From positions 50,213 to 114,212 of the forward strand of contig NZ_LOAJ01000003.1 in NCBI RefSeq assembly GCF_001542905.1: a stretch of DNA of 64,000 bases, in the 5' to 3' direction. The position numbers were made by a program, and so were the translations under genes. Within the stretch, counting starts at the first letter, position 1, and each line of letters opens with the position of its first letter. The stretch is from Halorubrum aethiopicum. Lineage in GTDB: Archaea > Halobacteriota > Halobacteria > Halobacteriales > Haloferacaceae. This document shows positions 34,674-42,564 of the stretch, in pieces. Under the pieces are notes generated by a model. That model made no database searches. It had not been told where the DNA came from and saw only the letters and a list, made by a program, of their open reading frames with translations.

Positions 34674-35162
34674 ATGTCGACGTTCAGTAACTCCGAGACA
34701 GCGAGTGCATCGCCGTCAGAAAACCACACGAGCCCACCCCGAGAGACCGAGGACACAGATTCGCAGCCGTCATGGCCAGACGATACGAGCAGCGAGGATG
34801 GAACACCAACGCTCAGGATGAACCACTGTCCGGAGTGTGGGAATCGTCGATTCGTCTCGAAACTTCTCGTGTACGAGGTCACCGGCTACGACGAGGGCGG
34901 CGAACAAGAATTTCGCCGGCAGCACGTCCGGGCAGAGTTCGAATACACCTGCAGCGAGTGCCAGACGACACTCCGGACGCTTCCCGCAGATCGCCGTGAC
35001 TACTACGACGAAGTTGCGGTCCTCGAAACGGAACGGCGGGCAGCTCTCCGTGATCAATTCCGCCAGCTGGGGAAGCGAGTTTGGCAGCGTCTTGCAGCGC
35101 GGACGACGTGGCTGGCACTCGGACTCGTAACACTCGTGACCGGGCTCGTGATCGCCCTCTAA
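34674..35162 (+). CDS. Zinc-ribbon membrane protein
   Basis: A Ser/Thr/Glu-rich disordered N terminus of about 45 residues leads to a zinc ribbon with CPECGNRRF and TCSECQTTL. A charged helical region follows (RRAALRDQFRQLGKRVWQRL), and one C-terminal membrane helix (WLALGLVTLVTGLVIA) should anchor the ribbon facing the cytoplasm. The family is unknown to me. The insertion of the TnpB element between its T-box and start may have changed its expression. Confidence 0.7.
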   Translation: MSTFSNSETASASPSENHTSPPRETEDTDSQPSWPDDTSSEDGTPTLRMNHCPECGNRRFVSKLLVYEVTGYDEGGEQEFRRQHVRAEFEYTCSECQTTLRTLPADRRDYYDEVAVLETERRAALRDQFRQLGKRVWQRLAARTTWLALGLVTLVTGLVIAL

Positions 35163-35297
35163 CAGACCGACGGGGACCGACAGCAAGGGGTGGCTCACAG
35201 TAGGTGTTGGAGTAGCGTTATGCTCTCTTCCAACCAGGAACGAGGCTAGCTGAAGGCAGATCGCTGACGTAGGACATCGTGCCCGCACCGTAGGTGT

Positions 35298-35327
35298 GTC
35301 TATCGGCGCCAGGAGGCGTGAGGCGCG
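35298..35327 (+). promoter_or_regulatory. T-box/block motif
   Basis: GTCTATC (35298-35304) then GGCGCC, GGCG and GGCGCG blocks, ending 30 bases before the start at 35357. Confidence 0.6.
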
Positions 35328-35356
35328 CTCGAAGCGCGTCCAGAGTGAGAGCTTCC

Positions 35357-35641
35357 ATGACTGGACCTGATATCCTCGACGACACGACGGACGACTACGA
35401 ACGACTCGAAACCGAACTCGTTGCCCAGGACCGGGATGTGGCCCGGGTCTCGACGGCGGACGTCGACGAGCGGAGTGCCCACCGTCTCGTTGATGAACTC
35501 ATCGAGGACGATGTGGTGACACCGGTCCCAGACCAGCGCGTCCTCGTTCACGAGCCGAGTGACGAGGCCTTCGAGTCAATCTCCCAGATCGCCGTGTTCC
35601 ATCGCGGATGGAGAGCCGCCAGAGACCCGGAGGACGACTGA
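35357..35641 (+). CDS. Small acidic winged-helix-like protein
   Basis: The start at 35357 follows the T-box/block motif. The 94 residues read as a short winged helix: DRDVARVSTADVDERSAHRLVDELIEDDVV would be helix-turn-helix, followed by a beta wing (VTPVPDQRVLVHE). I do not recognise the family. Its stop overlaps the start of the next gene by one base, so they are co-translated. Confidence 0.6.
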   Translation: MTGPDILDDTTDDYERLETELVAQDRDVARVSTADVDERSAHRLVDELIEDDVVTPVPDQRVLVHEPSDEAFESISQIAVFHRGWRAARDPEDD

Positions 35642-35967
35642 TGCAACAGACGCTTTCCGGGTGTGCGTTCTGCGAGGCGCTGCCCGGGTCAGAAATGGGC
35701 GAGGCGCATACGTGGGGGAAAGACGAACGGGTGACTCACCCGATCTGTGTCGACTGTGCCATCCAAGAGCGACCGGATCCCGAGAAGCGCGATCACCACG
35801 CCTGCGACGGGTGCGGAGTGGTCGTCGACGTCCTCGCGGCACTTACCCGGTTCCGCGTCGAACTCGGCCATCTCGAGGGGCCGCTCCAACTGTGTGCTCG
35901 CTGTAGCCCTGGTGGGCTTGCGACGTACTGGACGCGTGACCTCACGGAGCACCTCGTGGCCGAGTGA
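35641..35967 (+). CDS. Cys-rich zinc-binding protein
   Basis: The ATG at 35641 shares a base with the preceding stop. The 108 residues contain four CxxC pairs (CAFC, CVDC, CDGC, CARC), enough for two zinc sites, with His residues nearby (THPICVDC, DHHACDGC). The family is unknown; such small multi-zinc proteins are numerous on haloarchaeal plasmids. It ends 71 bases before the RHH antitoxin gene. Confidence 0.7.
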   Translation: MQQTLSGCAFCEALPGSEMGEAHTWGKDERVTHPICVDCAIQERPDPEKRDHHACDGCGVVVDVLAALTRFRVELGHLEGPLQLCARCSPGGLATYWTRDLTEHLVAE

Positions 35968-35982
35968 CGCTTGGCCGAGTGA

Positions 35983-36038
35983 GGCTCACATCGTACACAC
36001 GAAAACGGCTAAGTGCGTTGGCTCACAATGTACACATC
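35983..36038 (+). promoter_or_regulatory. Paired direct repeats before the RHH/PIN operon, probable operator
   Basis: GGCTCACATCGTACACAC (35983-36000) and GGCTCACAATGTACACAT (36020-36037) match at 15 of 18 positions and start 37 bases apart. The second ends one base before the antitoxin ATG. RHH antitoxins usually repress their own operon through such repeats. Confidence 0.6.
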
Positions 36039-36341
36039 ATGAGCACCGATAAGAAGCGCGTGCAGTTTCGGGCCCCCAATCGGCTCATCGACCGGGCCGA
36101 CGCACTGGCCGCAGTCCTCGGGGAAGACCGAACAGACGTCCTCGTGACCGCGCTTCGGGAGTACCTCCAAGACGCCGCTCACGACGACGCACTCACCCAG
36201 GAGATCGCTGCCGCCTATTACGACGATGAGATCACCTTCGAGCAACTCAAAGCGCTCGTCGGGGCCGAGGAGGCGGCAAATCTCCGAGTGTTGAAACAGC
36301 AGCTGGACGAGGACTTCATCGACGAGGTCGCCGACGCTTAG
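36039..36341 (+). CDS. RHH-type (CopG-like) antitoxin
   Basis: The ATG at 36039 gives 100 residues beginning MSTDKKRVQFRAPNRLIDRAD, a ribbon-helix-helix strand and helix, with helix two in LGEDRTDVLVTALREYL. The C-terminal half (DDEITFEQLKALVGAEEAANLRVL) would bind the toxin. The PIN gene begins immediately after its stop codon. Paired operator-like repeats lie directly upstream. Confidence 0.82.
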   Translation: MSTDKKRVQFRAPNRLIDRADALAAVLGEDRTDVLVTALREYLQDAAHDDALTQEIAAAYYDDEITFEQLKALVGAEEAANLRVLKQQLDEDFIDEVADA

Positions 36342-36854
36342 ATGTCGCGGCTTATCGCAGACGCCTCCGCCCTCGTGAGTCTCGGAATCGTTACTGACGA
36401 CGATCCCGATCCACTCGCACTCTGTCTCTCCCGGTACGAGGTCGTCGTCCCAACGGCGGTCATCGATGAGCTCCGAGAGATCGCCTCCTACGATGACGTC
36501 CATGGACACGCCGCGTCCGCCGTCCTTGACCAGGTGGATGCATTCACGACACAGTCGGTCGACCTCGATGTCGAGTTCCCGCTCGATGACGGTGAGAACG
36601 CGGCGGTGACGCTCGCAAATAATCTCGATGCTGCGCTCTTCCTCTGTGACGAGTTCAACCAACTTGGCTTGATCCACGCCTCACTCGCTGATACCCGGCT
36701 CGTCACGACACCGACACTACTCTCGGTGCTCGTTCGAACTGAACACCTATCAGCTGCCGACGCGCGGCTGCTCCTCGATGCGATCAGTGACGCCCGTAGC
36801 TGGGGCGCGAACAGTTACGTGCAGCGAGCTCGCTCGTTGCTCAAGGAGCCCTGA
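36342..36854 (+). CDS. PIN-domain toxin
   Basis: The 170-residue protein opens SRLIADASALVSLG with the first PIN Asp, then VVPTAVIDELRE, the acidic GENAAVTLAN, and AALFLCDEFN with further acidic metal-binding residues. PIN toxins cleave RNA, often tRNA or rRNA. It directly abuts the RHH antitoxin, so the two form a type II toxin-antitoxin pair that could stabilise the element. Confidence 0.82.
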   Translation: MSRLIADASALVSLGIVTDDDPDPLALCLSRYEVVVPTAVIDELREIASYDDVHGHAASAVLDQVDAFTTQSVDLDVEFPLDDGENAAVTLANNLDAALFLCDEFNQLGLIHASLADTRLVTTPTLLSVLVRTEHLSAADARLLLDAISDARSWGANSYVQRARSLLKEP

Positions 36855-36885
36855 CACCATGGAGGATCCTTCGAAGTGATTTGGA

Positions 36886-37215
36886 ATGTCCGATAACGAC
36901 GCTCTCTACGACGTTTGTGAACGAACCAAGAATCCCGAGCACGCATCAGTTGATGACGTGGTCGAACTCATCCTCGAACGCGCACAGCATCCCCGGACGG
37001 AGCACCGGGACGCACATCTCGACGAGATGATGGCTACTGTCGTCGATAGGTACGGGACCGATCCCATCCGCACCGTCGTTCACCGCGTCCTCGTCGACGG
37101 CATGCCTTTCCGGACCGCTACTCACGGCCTCGAAATGTCCAACGTCGACGGTGTTCGTATCGGGACAGCAGCCGCCCAGTTCCTCACAGAATTGAACGCG
37201 AAGCACGACGATTGA
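36886..37215 (+). CDS. Conserved hypothetical helical protein
   Basis: The 109 residues (MSDNDALYDVCERTKNPEHA, then LDEMMATVVDRYGTDPIRTVVHRVL) are predicted largely helical and acidic, with no motif that I recognise. It is 31 bases after the PIN toxin on the same strand and could belong to that operon. A direct repeat copy (37228-37253) starts 12 bases after its stop. Confidence 0.6.
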   Translation: MSDNDALYDVCERTKNPEHASVDDVVELILERAQHPRTEHRDAHLDEMMATVVDRYGTDPIRTVVHRVLVDGMPFRTATHGLEMSNVDGVRIGTAAAQFLTELNAKHDD

Positions 37216-37227
37216 AATACAGTTTCT

Positions 37228-37253
37228 GAAAGCCCTTGGCCGCTCGACATCCC
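37228..37253. repeat. Direct repeat, left copy
   Basis: GAAAGCCCTTGGCCGCTCG followed by ACATCCC matches 39070-39095 at 24 of 26 bases in the same orientation. The two copies flank the Mrr-like nuclease and a membrane protein, like attachment or recombination sites. The rest of 37216-37397 shows nothing else. Confidence 0.6.
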
Positions 37254-37397
37254 ACTACCGCACCGCAACGCCGGTTGTAGTTTCGTCCCCATGGTTGGTG
37301 CTCAACGAGACCCGTTTCCGGTACAAAGATCCTCTCTAGCGGCGGCTCGAACCGGATCGCCATCAGAGTGACTTCCAGACTCCCGAAAGGGACCATT

Positions 37398-38408
37398 TTA
37401 GCTCGTATGTATCGAAACTCCTCTAACTGACTCCAGACTAGTTTTGAGGTCGTCAGGCAAGCTCAGAGTGTCGGCAAGATCCACTTCGGTAAAGTCAATC
37501 TCGATTCCGTAACGATCGATCTCGATTCGGGAGAGGTCGCGTATTGAGCTCAGATCTACTGCCAGAAGATACTTCGTAGTCTCCTGTATGCGGATGTCAA
37601 TATCAAGATTCCGTGGGCCGGTTTGCGTTCTCACCTCCGGATCGTGTGTCTGCCAGCCGTTTCGAAGTGGTTTCTCGGAGAGGGAAATCGGATTGTGCTT
37701 TGACCCGGTGCTATCAACGACGTCAACCTCCTGTGTGGCCCCAATAGCCAGCCAGACACTATCTTGGAGACTACGAGTATGGAGAGTAAGGGCTACGAAG
37801 AGCCCATCGAAATCCATTTCGTGTCGAGAAATATCACTCTCGGAAGAGAAATTAACGCGTGCAATTCCGAGTAATTCTGCGATGACGTCATCACCAATTC
37901 CCCGGGGTAATCCAGCTGTTTCGCGATTTCTCCCCCTCGATTTTGCATCTGTCTCTCGTGGTGCGGAGCTCGATGGGGGAAGGCCTCCAGTCGTAGTTTC
38001 CACCAAATCCATCGCGTCGTTCTCCTCTACCAGCTGAGCAAGCTGCTCTCCATTGATGCATTTTACATTCAGATCTGAGGCGATTGCACGCGCCTCCGAC
38101 GTGAATGCACTCGTGGTTACAACAAGGACCTGATCGACGTTCTCTTCTTGCTGTCGGAGCGAACTATACTCTCTAATTTGCGGGCTCCCGACTCGGTTAT
38201 CAGACTGGTATCGCTTAGCCTGAATCAGGATTTTCTGCTGATACGGATGAAACCGCTTAGCGATAACATCAATTCCACGATCGCTCGATCCAGTGGTAAC
38301 TTCTGTTTCCCAACCAAGTCGTTCCCAGAGATCACCGATGAAATGCTCAAATTCGTCCGGCTCTATATTCTGTAGATGTTGGATGATTTCAGCACTGGAG
38401 AGTGGCAT
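37398..38408 (-). CDS. Mrr-like restriction endonuclease
   Basis: The N-terminal 140 residues are a restriction-endonuclease fold of the Mrr_cat type: FEHFIGDLWERLGWETEV, then GSSDRGIDVIAKR (Asp 47) and ILIQAKRY (Gln 63, Lys 65), the D-QxK catalytic pattern, then VLVVTTSAFTSEAR. The remaining 195 residues have no recognised domain and may sense DNA or another signal. Mrr enzymes cut modified DNA. No methyltransferase is nearby, consistent with modification-dependent or solitary defence. It is flanked by 26-base direct repeats together with the membrane protein upstream on the same strand. Confidence 0.82.
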   Translation of the reverse strand: MPLSSAEIIQHLQNIEPDEFEHFIGDLWERLGWETEVTTGSSDRGIDVIAKRFHPYQQKILIQAKRYQSDNRVGSPQIREYSSLRQQEENVDQVLVVTTSAFTSEARAIASDLNVKCINGEQLAQLVEENDAMDLVETTTGGLPPSSSAPRETDAKSRGRNRETAGLPRGIGDDVIAELLGIARVNFSSESDISRHEMDFDGLFVALTLHTRSLQDSVWLAIGATQEVDVVDSTGSKHNPISLSEKPLRNGWQTHDPEVRTQTGPRNLDIDIRIQETTKYLLAVDLSSIRDLSRIEIDRYGIEIDFTEVDLADTLSLPDDLKTSLESVRGVSIHTS

Positions 38409-38504
38409 CTACGCACACGAAATACCGCGTGGCTCTTATTAATGGAGGGTACTACTGACCGTCTGGTTTTGGAACTGGCCTATCCATGGTATACCTGCGA
38501 CTTG

Positions 38505-39026
38505 CTATACCAGGTTTGGAATATATGGACCGAAGGCAATAAAGAGCCCACTCAGTAGGTGGGGCCACTCGTTCGAGAGGTTCCAATTTTCGATCAGTAA
38601 GTGTAGATACCACATACCGGCCACCAGCAAAAGCCCAGTAGTCTGAACAACAACGAACGGGAAGGGTTCGACCATTCGAGGGATGATGACGTCCACAAAG
38701 AGGCCGGCGCCGACACCAACCACAAGAAGGATCAGCAACGCACGTTCCTTACTCTGGAGCGTCTGTCGGCTTCGAAACGAGATCTCGCTTGTACTGTAGG
38801 CAATATGGGCAATTATCCCCGCGCCAACTCCTTTCAACGCCATTACTACCAGGTGCCGTAGCTGTGTAAATTCATCAAGCGACGCCAGCAGATGATTCAG
38901 AGCACGAACGTCGGCGAACGAGATGAGGACCACAGTGAGACCAATTCCGAGCGGCCACACGTGTTCGACGTCGATGTACTCACTGTCCGCAGCCCAGGAC
39001 ATAATCGCATCATAGAGGCCAGACAT
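38505..39026 (-). CDS. Polytopic membrane protein beside the Mrr-like nuclease
   Basis: The start at 39026 is preferred because GCTTTACAAT (about 39043-39054) is a TATA element at leaderless distance; ATG at 39062 is possible. The 173 residues contain about five hydrophobic segments (HVWPLGIGLTVVLISFADV, LVVMALKGVGAGIIAHIAY, ALLILLVVGVGAGLFVDVII, PFVVVQTTGLLLVAGMWYL, HLLSGLFIAFGPYI). I know no family. It ends 96 bases before the nuclease start on the same strand and both lie within the direct repeats, so they may have arrived together as a cargo unit. Confidence 0.6.
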   Translation of the reverse strand: MSGLYDAIMSWAADSEYIDVEHVWPLGIGLTVVLISFADVRALNHLLASLDEFTQLRHLVVMALKGVGAGIIAHIAYSTSEISFRSRQTLQSKERALLILLVVGVGAGLFVDVIIPRMVEPFPFVVVQTTGLLLVAGMWYLHLLIENWNLSNEWPHLLSGLFIAFGPYIPNLV

Positions 39027-39069
39027 TCGGGTGCCGATAGTGAGCACGCGATTGTAAAGCATCACTGTC

Positions 39070-39095
39070 GAAAGCCCTCGGCCGCTCGGCATCCC
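39070..39095. repeat. Direct repeat, right copy
   Basis: Second copy of the 26-base repeat at 37228-37253 (two mismatches), 1842 bases away in the same orientation. Confidence 0.6.
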
Positions 39096-39719
39096 GCGCC
39101 CCACGCTGCGCTCCTCGTTCCTGTGGTGCTAGCGGGGTCGGGGGACGACCGAGGCGGCCTCGCCCTTTCTGAGTCCACCAGGATATCGGCTGTGTCACTG
39201 AGCGTCGGGCTCGGTTGAACGGTGTTTCTCTACGGCCCGCCCCGCTCGCCGCTGCCGCCCTCCGCGTCGCTCGCGACCGACCATTCCGGGCGTGCGGGCG
39301 CTCTCCGCACCGCCCGCGCCCGTTCCGGGCTAAAATGGATGTGCCCTCGGCGCCAGCGGGTATCCCCGTCGGTTGCGCCCCTTGCGGGCTTTCGCGTTCC
39401 AGCGCTTGGTGCCGCCTGCGCTGTCGCGCGCCACACCGCGGCGCGCGTTCTCGGCGACAGTCGCTCTGGACACGAACCCGCACATCGGGCCGGACACGAG
39501 CGGGCATATCCCGCTGGCCGCTCGCTCCGGGCGGGTCGGCGCGCGGTGCTGGATGGTCGTCCGCCTCGGGCGCGCTCTCGCTCGCGCCCACAGGGCGCTC
39601 GCGAAGGCGCGAGCGAGAGCGCGCAGATGGTTCTGTCGGTCGTTGTCGTCGAGGAATCCGCGATGTTGGAGCATCGCGGTGTCGGGCGCGTGAGCGCCTT
39701 CAGGAACCAGTGAGTTCCA
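39096..39719. other. Extremely GC-rich stretch without a supported gene
   Basis: Long open frames occur on both strands here, but they are Arg/Ala/Pro-rich and lack the acidic bias of real genes in this genome, so I read them as composition artefacts. The notable structure is the hairpin at 39571-39623. The stretch leads into the RPA-like gene and could be a long untranslated region, an RNA gene or part of a replication region. Confidence 0.5.
39571..39623. repeat. Perfect 18-base inverted repeat, strong hairpin
   Basis: CGCGCTCTCGCTCGCGCC (39571-39588) and its exact complement (39606-39623) flank a 17-base loop, about 100 bases before the RPA-like start. It could be an RNA structure or a protein-binding cruciform. 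Confidence 0.75.
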
Positions 39720-40586
39720 ATGTCAAGTAAGAACGTCTCCAGTGAAGTAGTTTCGGTCGATGAACAGGCTTTCGAGAAACACGATGAAGCCGAGGTCGAC
39801 GAGGACGGATTCGAAGTCGTCGACGAGACCCCGGAGTTCCGGGCGACGGTCGACATGGAAGTGCAGGCGAAAGTCGATTCCAACCACCCAGATGCGCGGG
39901 TCGAGGAAGGCCCGGATCACATGTTCGGGAAGACTCTCGAACAGGAGGAGCGCATCGAGGCCCGGGAAGCCGAGCTGGAGCACATCAGTGCCCAGGCGGA
40001 ACTCAGTGAGCAGGAGGGACGCGCGAAGCGGACGCGGGAGGTCGTCACCAAGCAGTGTGGCCGGGACGAGCCCGAACCGGTGGAGCGCACGGATCCCCGA
40101 GAGAATCTGACGCAGGAGGAACTCGCGGCGGTGAACAAGCAGGCGATGCGGATCAGCGACGAAGTGCAGGGCGGCTGGTCGAGAGCGGTCGTCGCGAAGC
40201 AGTTGGCCGAGAAGGTGCAGCGCGGCCAGGACGTGACGAAGGCGGTGCTGGAGACGTTGGAGGAGCAGAAGGCGGTCCCCGGTGCAATCGTGCCCATCGC
40301 AGATGTGCCGGACGTGCCCGTCGGTGAGGTGACGGTCCAGGGTGAAATCACCGAGCTCTGGACTCCAAGTGACAACTCGATCCAACAAGTCGGGCTCATC
40401 GAGGACGAGAGCGGGCGAACAAAATTCACGGTCTGGGAGAAGAGCGGGAAAACGGTGGTTCGAGAGGGGCAGACGGTCAGGTTCAGAGCGGTCAAGAAGA
40501 ACTGGTACCAGGGCCGGTGCAGTCTCGCCATCACGGGCTGGAGCAGGATCGAGTTCCCGGAGCGCGGTCGGTGGTGGGAAGAATAG
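39720..40586 (+). CDS. RPA-like single-stranded-DNA-binding (OB-fold) protein
   Basis: The 288 residues begin with an acidic disordered region (DEAEVDEDGFEVVDETPEF) and a coiled segment (residues 75-110). A helical part (AAVNKQAMRISDEVQGGWSRA) is followed by a C-terminal OB-fold of RPA type from about 190: VGEVTVQGEITELWTPSDNSIQQVGLI (given in parts), then TKFTVWEKSG and EGQTVRFRAVKKNWYQGR. It probably binds single-stranded DNA in replication, repair or transfer of the element. The upstream 600 bases hold a strong hairpin. It ends 153 bases before the convergent PIN gene. Confidence 0.78.
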   Translation: MSSKNVSSEVVSVDEQAFEKHDEAEVDEDGFEVVDETPEFRATVDMEVQAKVDSNHPDARVEEGPDHMFGKTLEQEERIEAREAELEHISAQAELSEQEGRAKRTREVVTKQCGRDEPEPVERTDPRENLTQEELAAVNKQAMRISDEVQGGWSRAVVAKQLAEKVQRGQDVTKAVLETLEEQKAVPGAIVPIADVPDVPVGEVTVQGEITELWTPSDNSIQQVGLIEDESGRTKFTVWEKSGKTVVREGQTVRFRAVKKNWYQGRCSLAITGWSRIEFPERGRWWEE

Positions 40587-40739
40587 CCAGTTAGCGCAGC
40601 CTTCTTTTTTGCTGTGTGCCGGACCGGCCCTGACCCCGCCGCCCCACCCTCCGCTCCGTGCTCGCTTCGCTGCGCGCGCAGCCACGACCTAGAGTATCGT
40701 TCTTAAATCGACATCAGAGGATCCAATTGATATACTACT

Positions 40740-41516
40740 CTAATTGTCCAAGTCTATTGAGGCAGTTGGTGTTTCCTCACCCGCGAACGTCTCCAGTAAG
40801 TACAGAACACTGAACCCGAGATTCTCATGAATCCACTCCTGATTCGAGTAGATGTCCGTGAAGTCGCCGGTTACGAAGTGGCTGATACCGATTTCCTCCT
40901 TCAGGAACACGGCGTCACAGATCAACGCGATATCCGCGTTGTTCTTCATATGGACTGGCCATTCCTTCAACCGCTTCTCGACGTCGGGGTACTCGCGGTC
41001 CCGCATCGGTTCCAGATAGACACGGGCCTCGATCTGGTCCTTGTGCTTGATCGACCGCTCCATCAAGACGTCCTTCAGCTTCCGAGCAGCCTCCCGAGCT
41101 GTCCGCCGAGTGAGCTCGCCCTCCTTCTCGAAGTACCACTCAAAGTACTTCTGGAGCCGAGGCCGCACTTCCTTCTCCTCGGACTCCTTCATGTCGAACC
41201 GCTCGACGTACTCGTCCATCACCGTCTCAATATCGAGCTCGTCGTCACTGTAGGTTTGCAGCATCTTCCCGAACTGCCTCAGCTTCAACCGGAGCTTCGC
41301 CCGTTTCTCCCCGTACAGGCCTTCGTCCCGGTCTAACCGGATGTCAGCGGAACGCCGACTGTTGTCCCCGGTGCTGGAGCAGTACTCGTAGACGGCGTTC
41401 TTCCCGGTGTAGATCGTGTTGTCGGTGTCGAACAATCGTTTGGCGTCAGGGTACCACCGGTCATTGATGAAGGTGAGTCCGAGCAGGCAGTTGGTGTCTA
41501 CGAAGTACCGGGTCAT
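40740..41516 (-). CDS. PIN-domain protein paired with a Panacea-like protein
   Basis: The 258 residues open RYFVDTNCLLGLTF with the first PIN Asp and close with NNADIALICDAVF and ISHFVTGDFTDIY, which carry the later acidic residues of the nuclease site. The middle (residues 75-170) is a long charged helical insertion (EKRAKLRLKLRQFGKMLQ, EEKEVRPRLQKYFEWYFEKEG), unusual for a toxin-type PIN protein. It starts 12 bases after the Panacea-like gene and is probably its partner. Likely an RNase toxin or effector; the insertion could be the binding surface. Confidence 0.75.
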   Translation of the reverse strand: MTRYFVDTNCLLGLTFINDRWYPDAKRLFDTDNTIYTGKNAVYEYCSSTGDNSRRSADIRLDRDEGLYGEKRAKLRLKLRQFGKMLQTYSDDELDIETVMDEYVERFDMKESEEKEVRPRLQKYFEWYFEKEGELTRRTAREAARKLKDVLMERSIKHKDQIEARVYLEPMRDREYPDVEKRLKEWPVHMKNNADIALICDAVFLKEEIGISHFVTGDFTDIYSNQEWIHENLGFSVLYLLETFAGEETPTASIDLDN

Positions 41517-41528
41517 GGAGGGGGTTGG

Positions 41529-42398
41529 TTAGGGGGCGGGTGAGAGACCGAGGAGGGCGATTGCAACCCCGTCAGCGGCTTCGGACACTACTTGGTTCTC
41601 TTCCAGGTCTGTGTGTAGCCGGGAGCGTTCTCGCTCTATCAGTTCGAGTTCCTTCCGGATATCCTCTTGTCGGCCTTCGAGGTCCTGCGTGTCTAGTTCC
41701 TCGGCGATCTCTTCGGGGGTCAACCCGGTATTTTCGCGTTGGGCGAGGTCGATGCAGAAGATGGTCCAGAACAATTCAGAGACCTTCAGGGCCTTCTGCG
41801 GCCGGTACTCTTCGGCATCAAGTTCAGCACTTACGACCGAGTACCAGAGATCCAGGTCCTGCACCAGCCACGGGTAGTCGTCGACCGGGAAGGTATCGAT
41901 GATATCGAAAACCGTGTTGATGACTGCTTCCCTGCTGGAGTCTACTTCGGGGTAATCTGGTTTGTCGTCGATAGCGTCACTGAGCTGTTTGTCGAGTCGT
42001 CGGTAGTGGCGTTGGACGTCGTAAGGCGCGTCCTCGTACATGTCATCGGTCAGCCCCTCCGTATTTTGTTCGTACAGACGGTTGAGTGCTCGGGAGAGTG
42101 CGAGTCGAGCCTTTGTCTCTTCCTCCCTGGGGAGGCTGACCTGAGAAGCTGAAAGGTTACAACGGACTTCTCGGCTATCGTCACTCCAGTCTACCGTGAC
42201 CGGGGATCCACCGGTCTTCGCCATGGTTCCGAACTTGTACCAGAAGTGCTGGATATCCGTGTCCAATCCTACGTCGTCGAGTTCCTTGTCCGCGAAGTAT
42301 AGCAGTTTGTAGAAGGTTTTAGGGCGTAATGGGTTCGAGTAGAATCTCTCGTCCAAGAGAAGAGCCGTTACCTCCCCTACGCTTAGTGTAGAGGTCAT
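41529..42398 (-). CDS. Panacea/DUF4065-like protein, candidate antitoxin
   Basis: Residues 10-65 contain RPKTFYKLLYFADKELDDVG and IQHFWYKFGTM, resembling the KLLYFAD core and the following tract of Panacea (SocA-like, DUF4065) domains, which act as antitoxins for many unrelated toxins. Residues 110-210 are helical and the last 70 form a coiled coil (EDIRKELELIERERSRLHTDL). It precedes the PIN gene on the same strand, so a Panacea-PIN pair is my inference. Divergent from the Argonaute operon with a shared 166-base promoter region. The Panacea match is by short pattern only. Confidence 0.5.
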   Translation of the reverse strand: MTSTLSVGEVTALLLDERFYSNPLRPKTFYKLLYFADKELDDVGLDTDIQHFWYKFGTMAKTGGSPVTVDWSDDSREVRCNLSASQVSLPREEETKARLALSRALNRLYEQNTEGLTDDMYEDAPYDVQRHYRRLDKQLSDAIDDKPDYPEVDSSREAVINTVFDIIDTFPVDDYPWLVQDLDLWYSVVSAELDAEEYRPQKALKVSELFWTIFCIDLAQRENTGLTPEEIAEELDTQDLEGRQEDIRKELELIERERSRLHTDLEENQVVSEAADGVAIALLGLSPAP

Positions 42399-42564
42399 GC
42401 TTATTCGAGACTAACAGGACCCCATCTAATTACTGTATTGAAAACAGTGAATCTGAATCATGAACCCCCAAAACGGTAGTTAGGCATCCAATTCTCAGCC
42501 TGAATCCGGGACCGTTCACTGCGACGAAATGATTTAGGTACTCCATTGTGAGGTTCGGAATAAC

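Noticed and set aside
38376..38558. 60-residue plus-strand frame between the nuclease and membrane protein genes
   Set aside because: Covers the nuclease promoter and lacks any family feature or upstream signal.
39215..39883. Several overlapping 100-220 residue frames on both strands in the GC-rich tract
   Set aside because: Arg/Ala/Ser/Pro-rich without the acidic bias of real genes here; open frames are expected by chance at such GC content.
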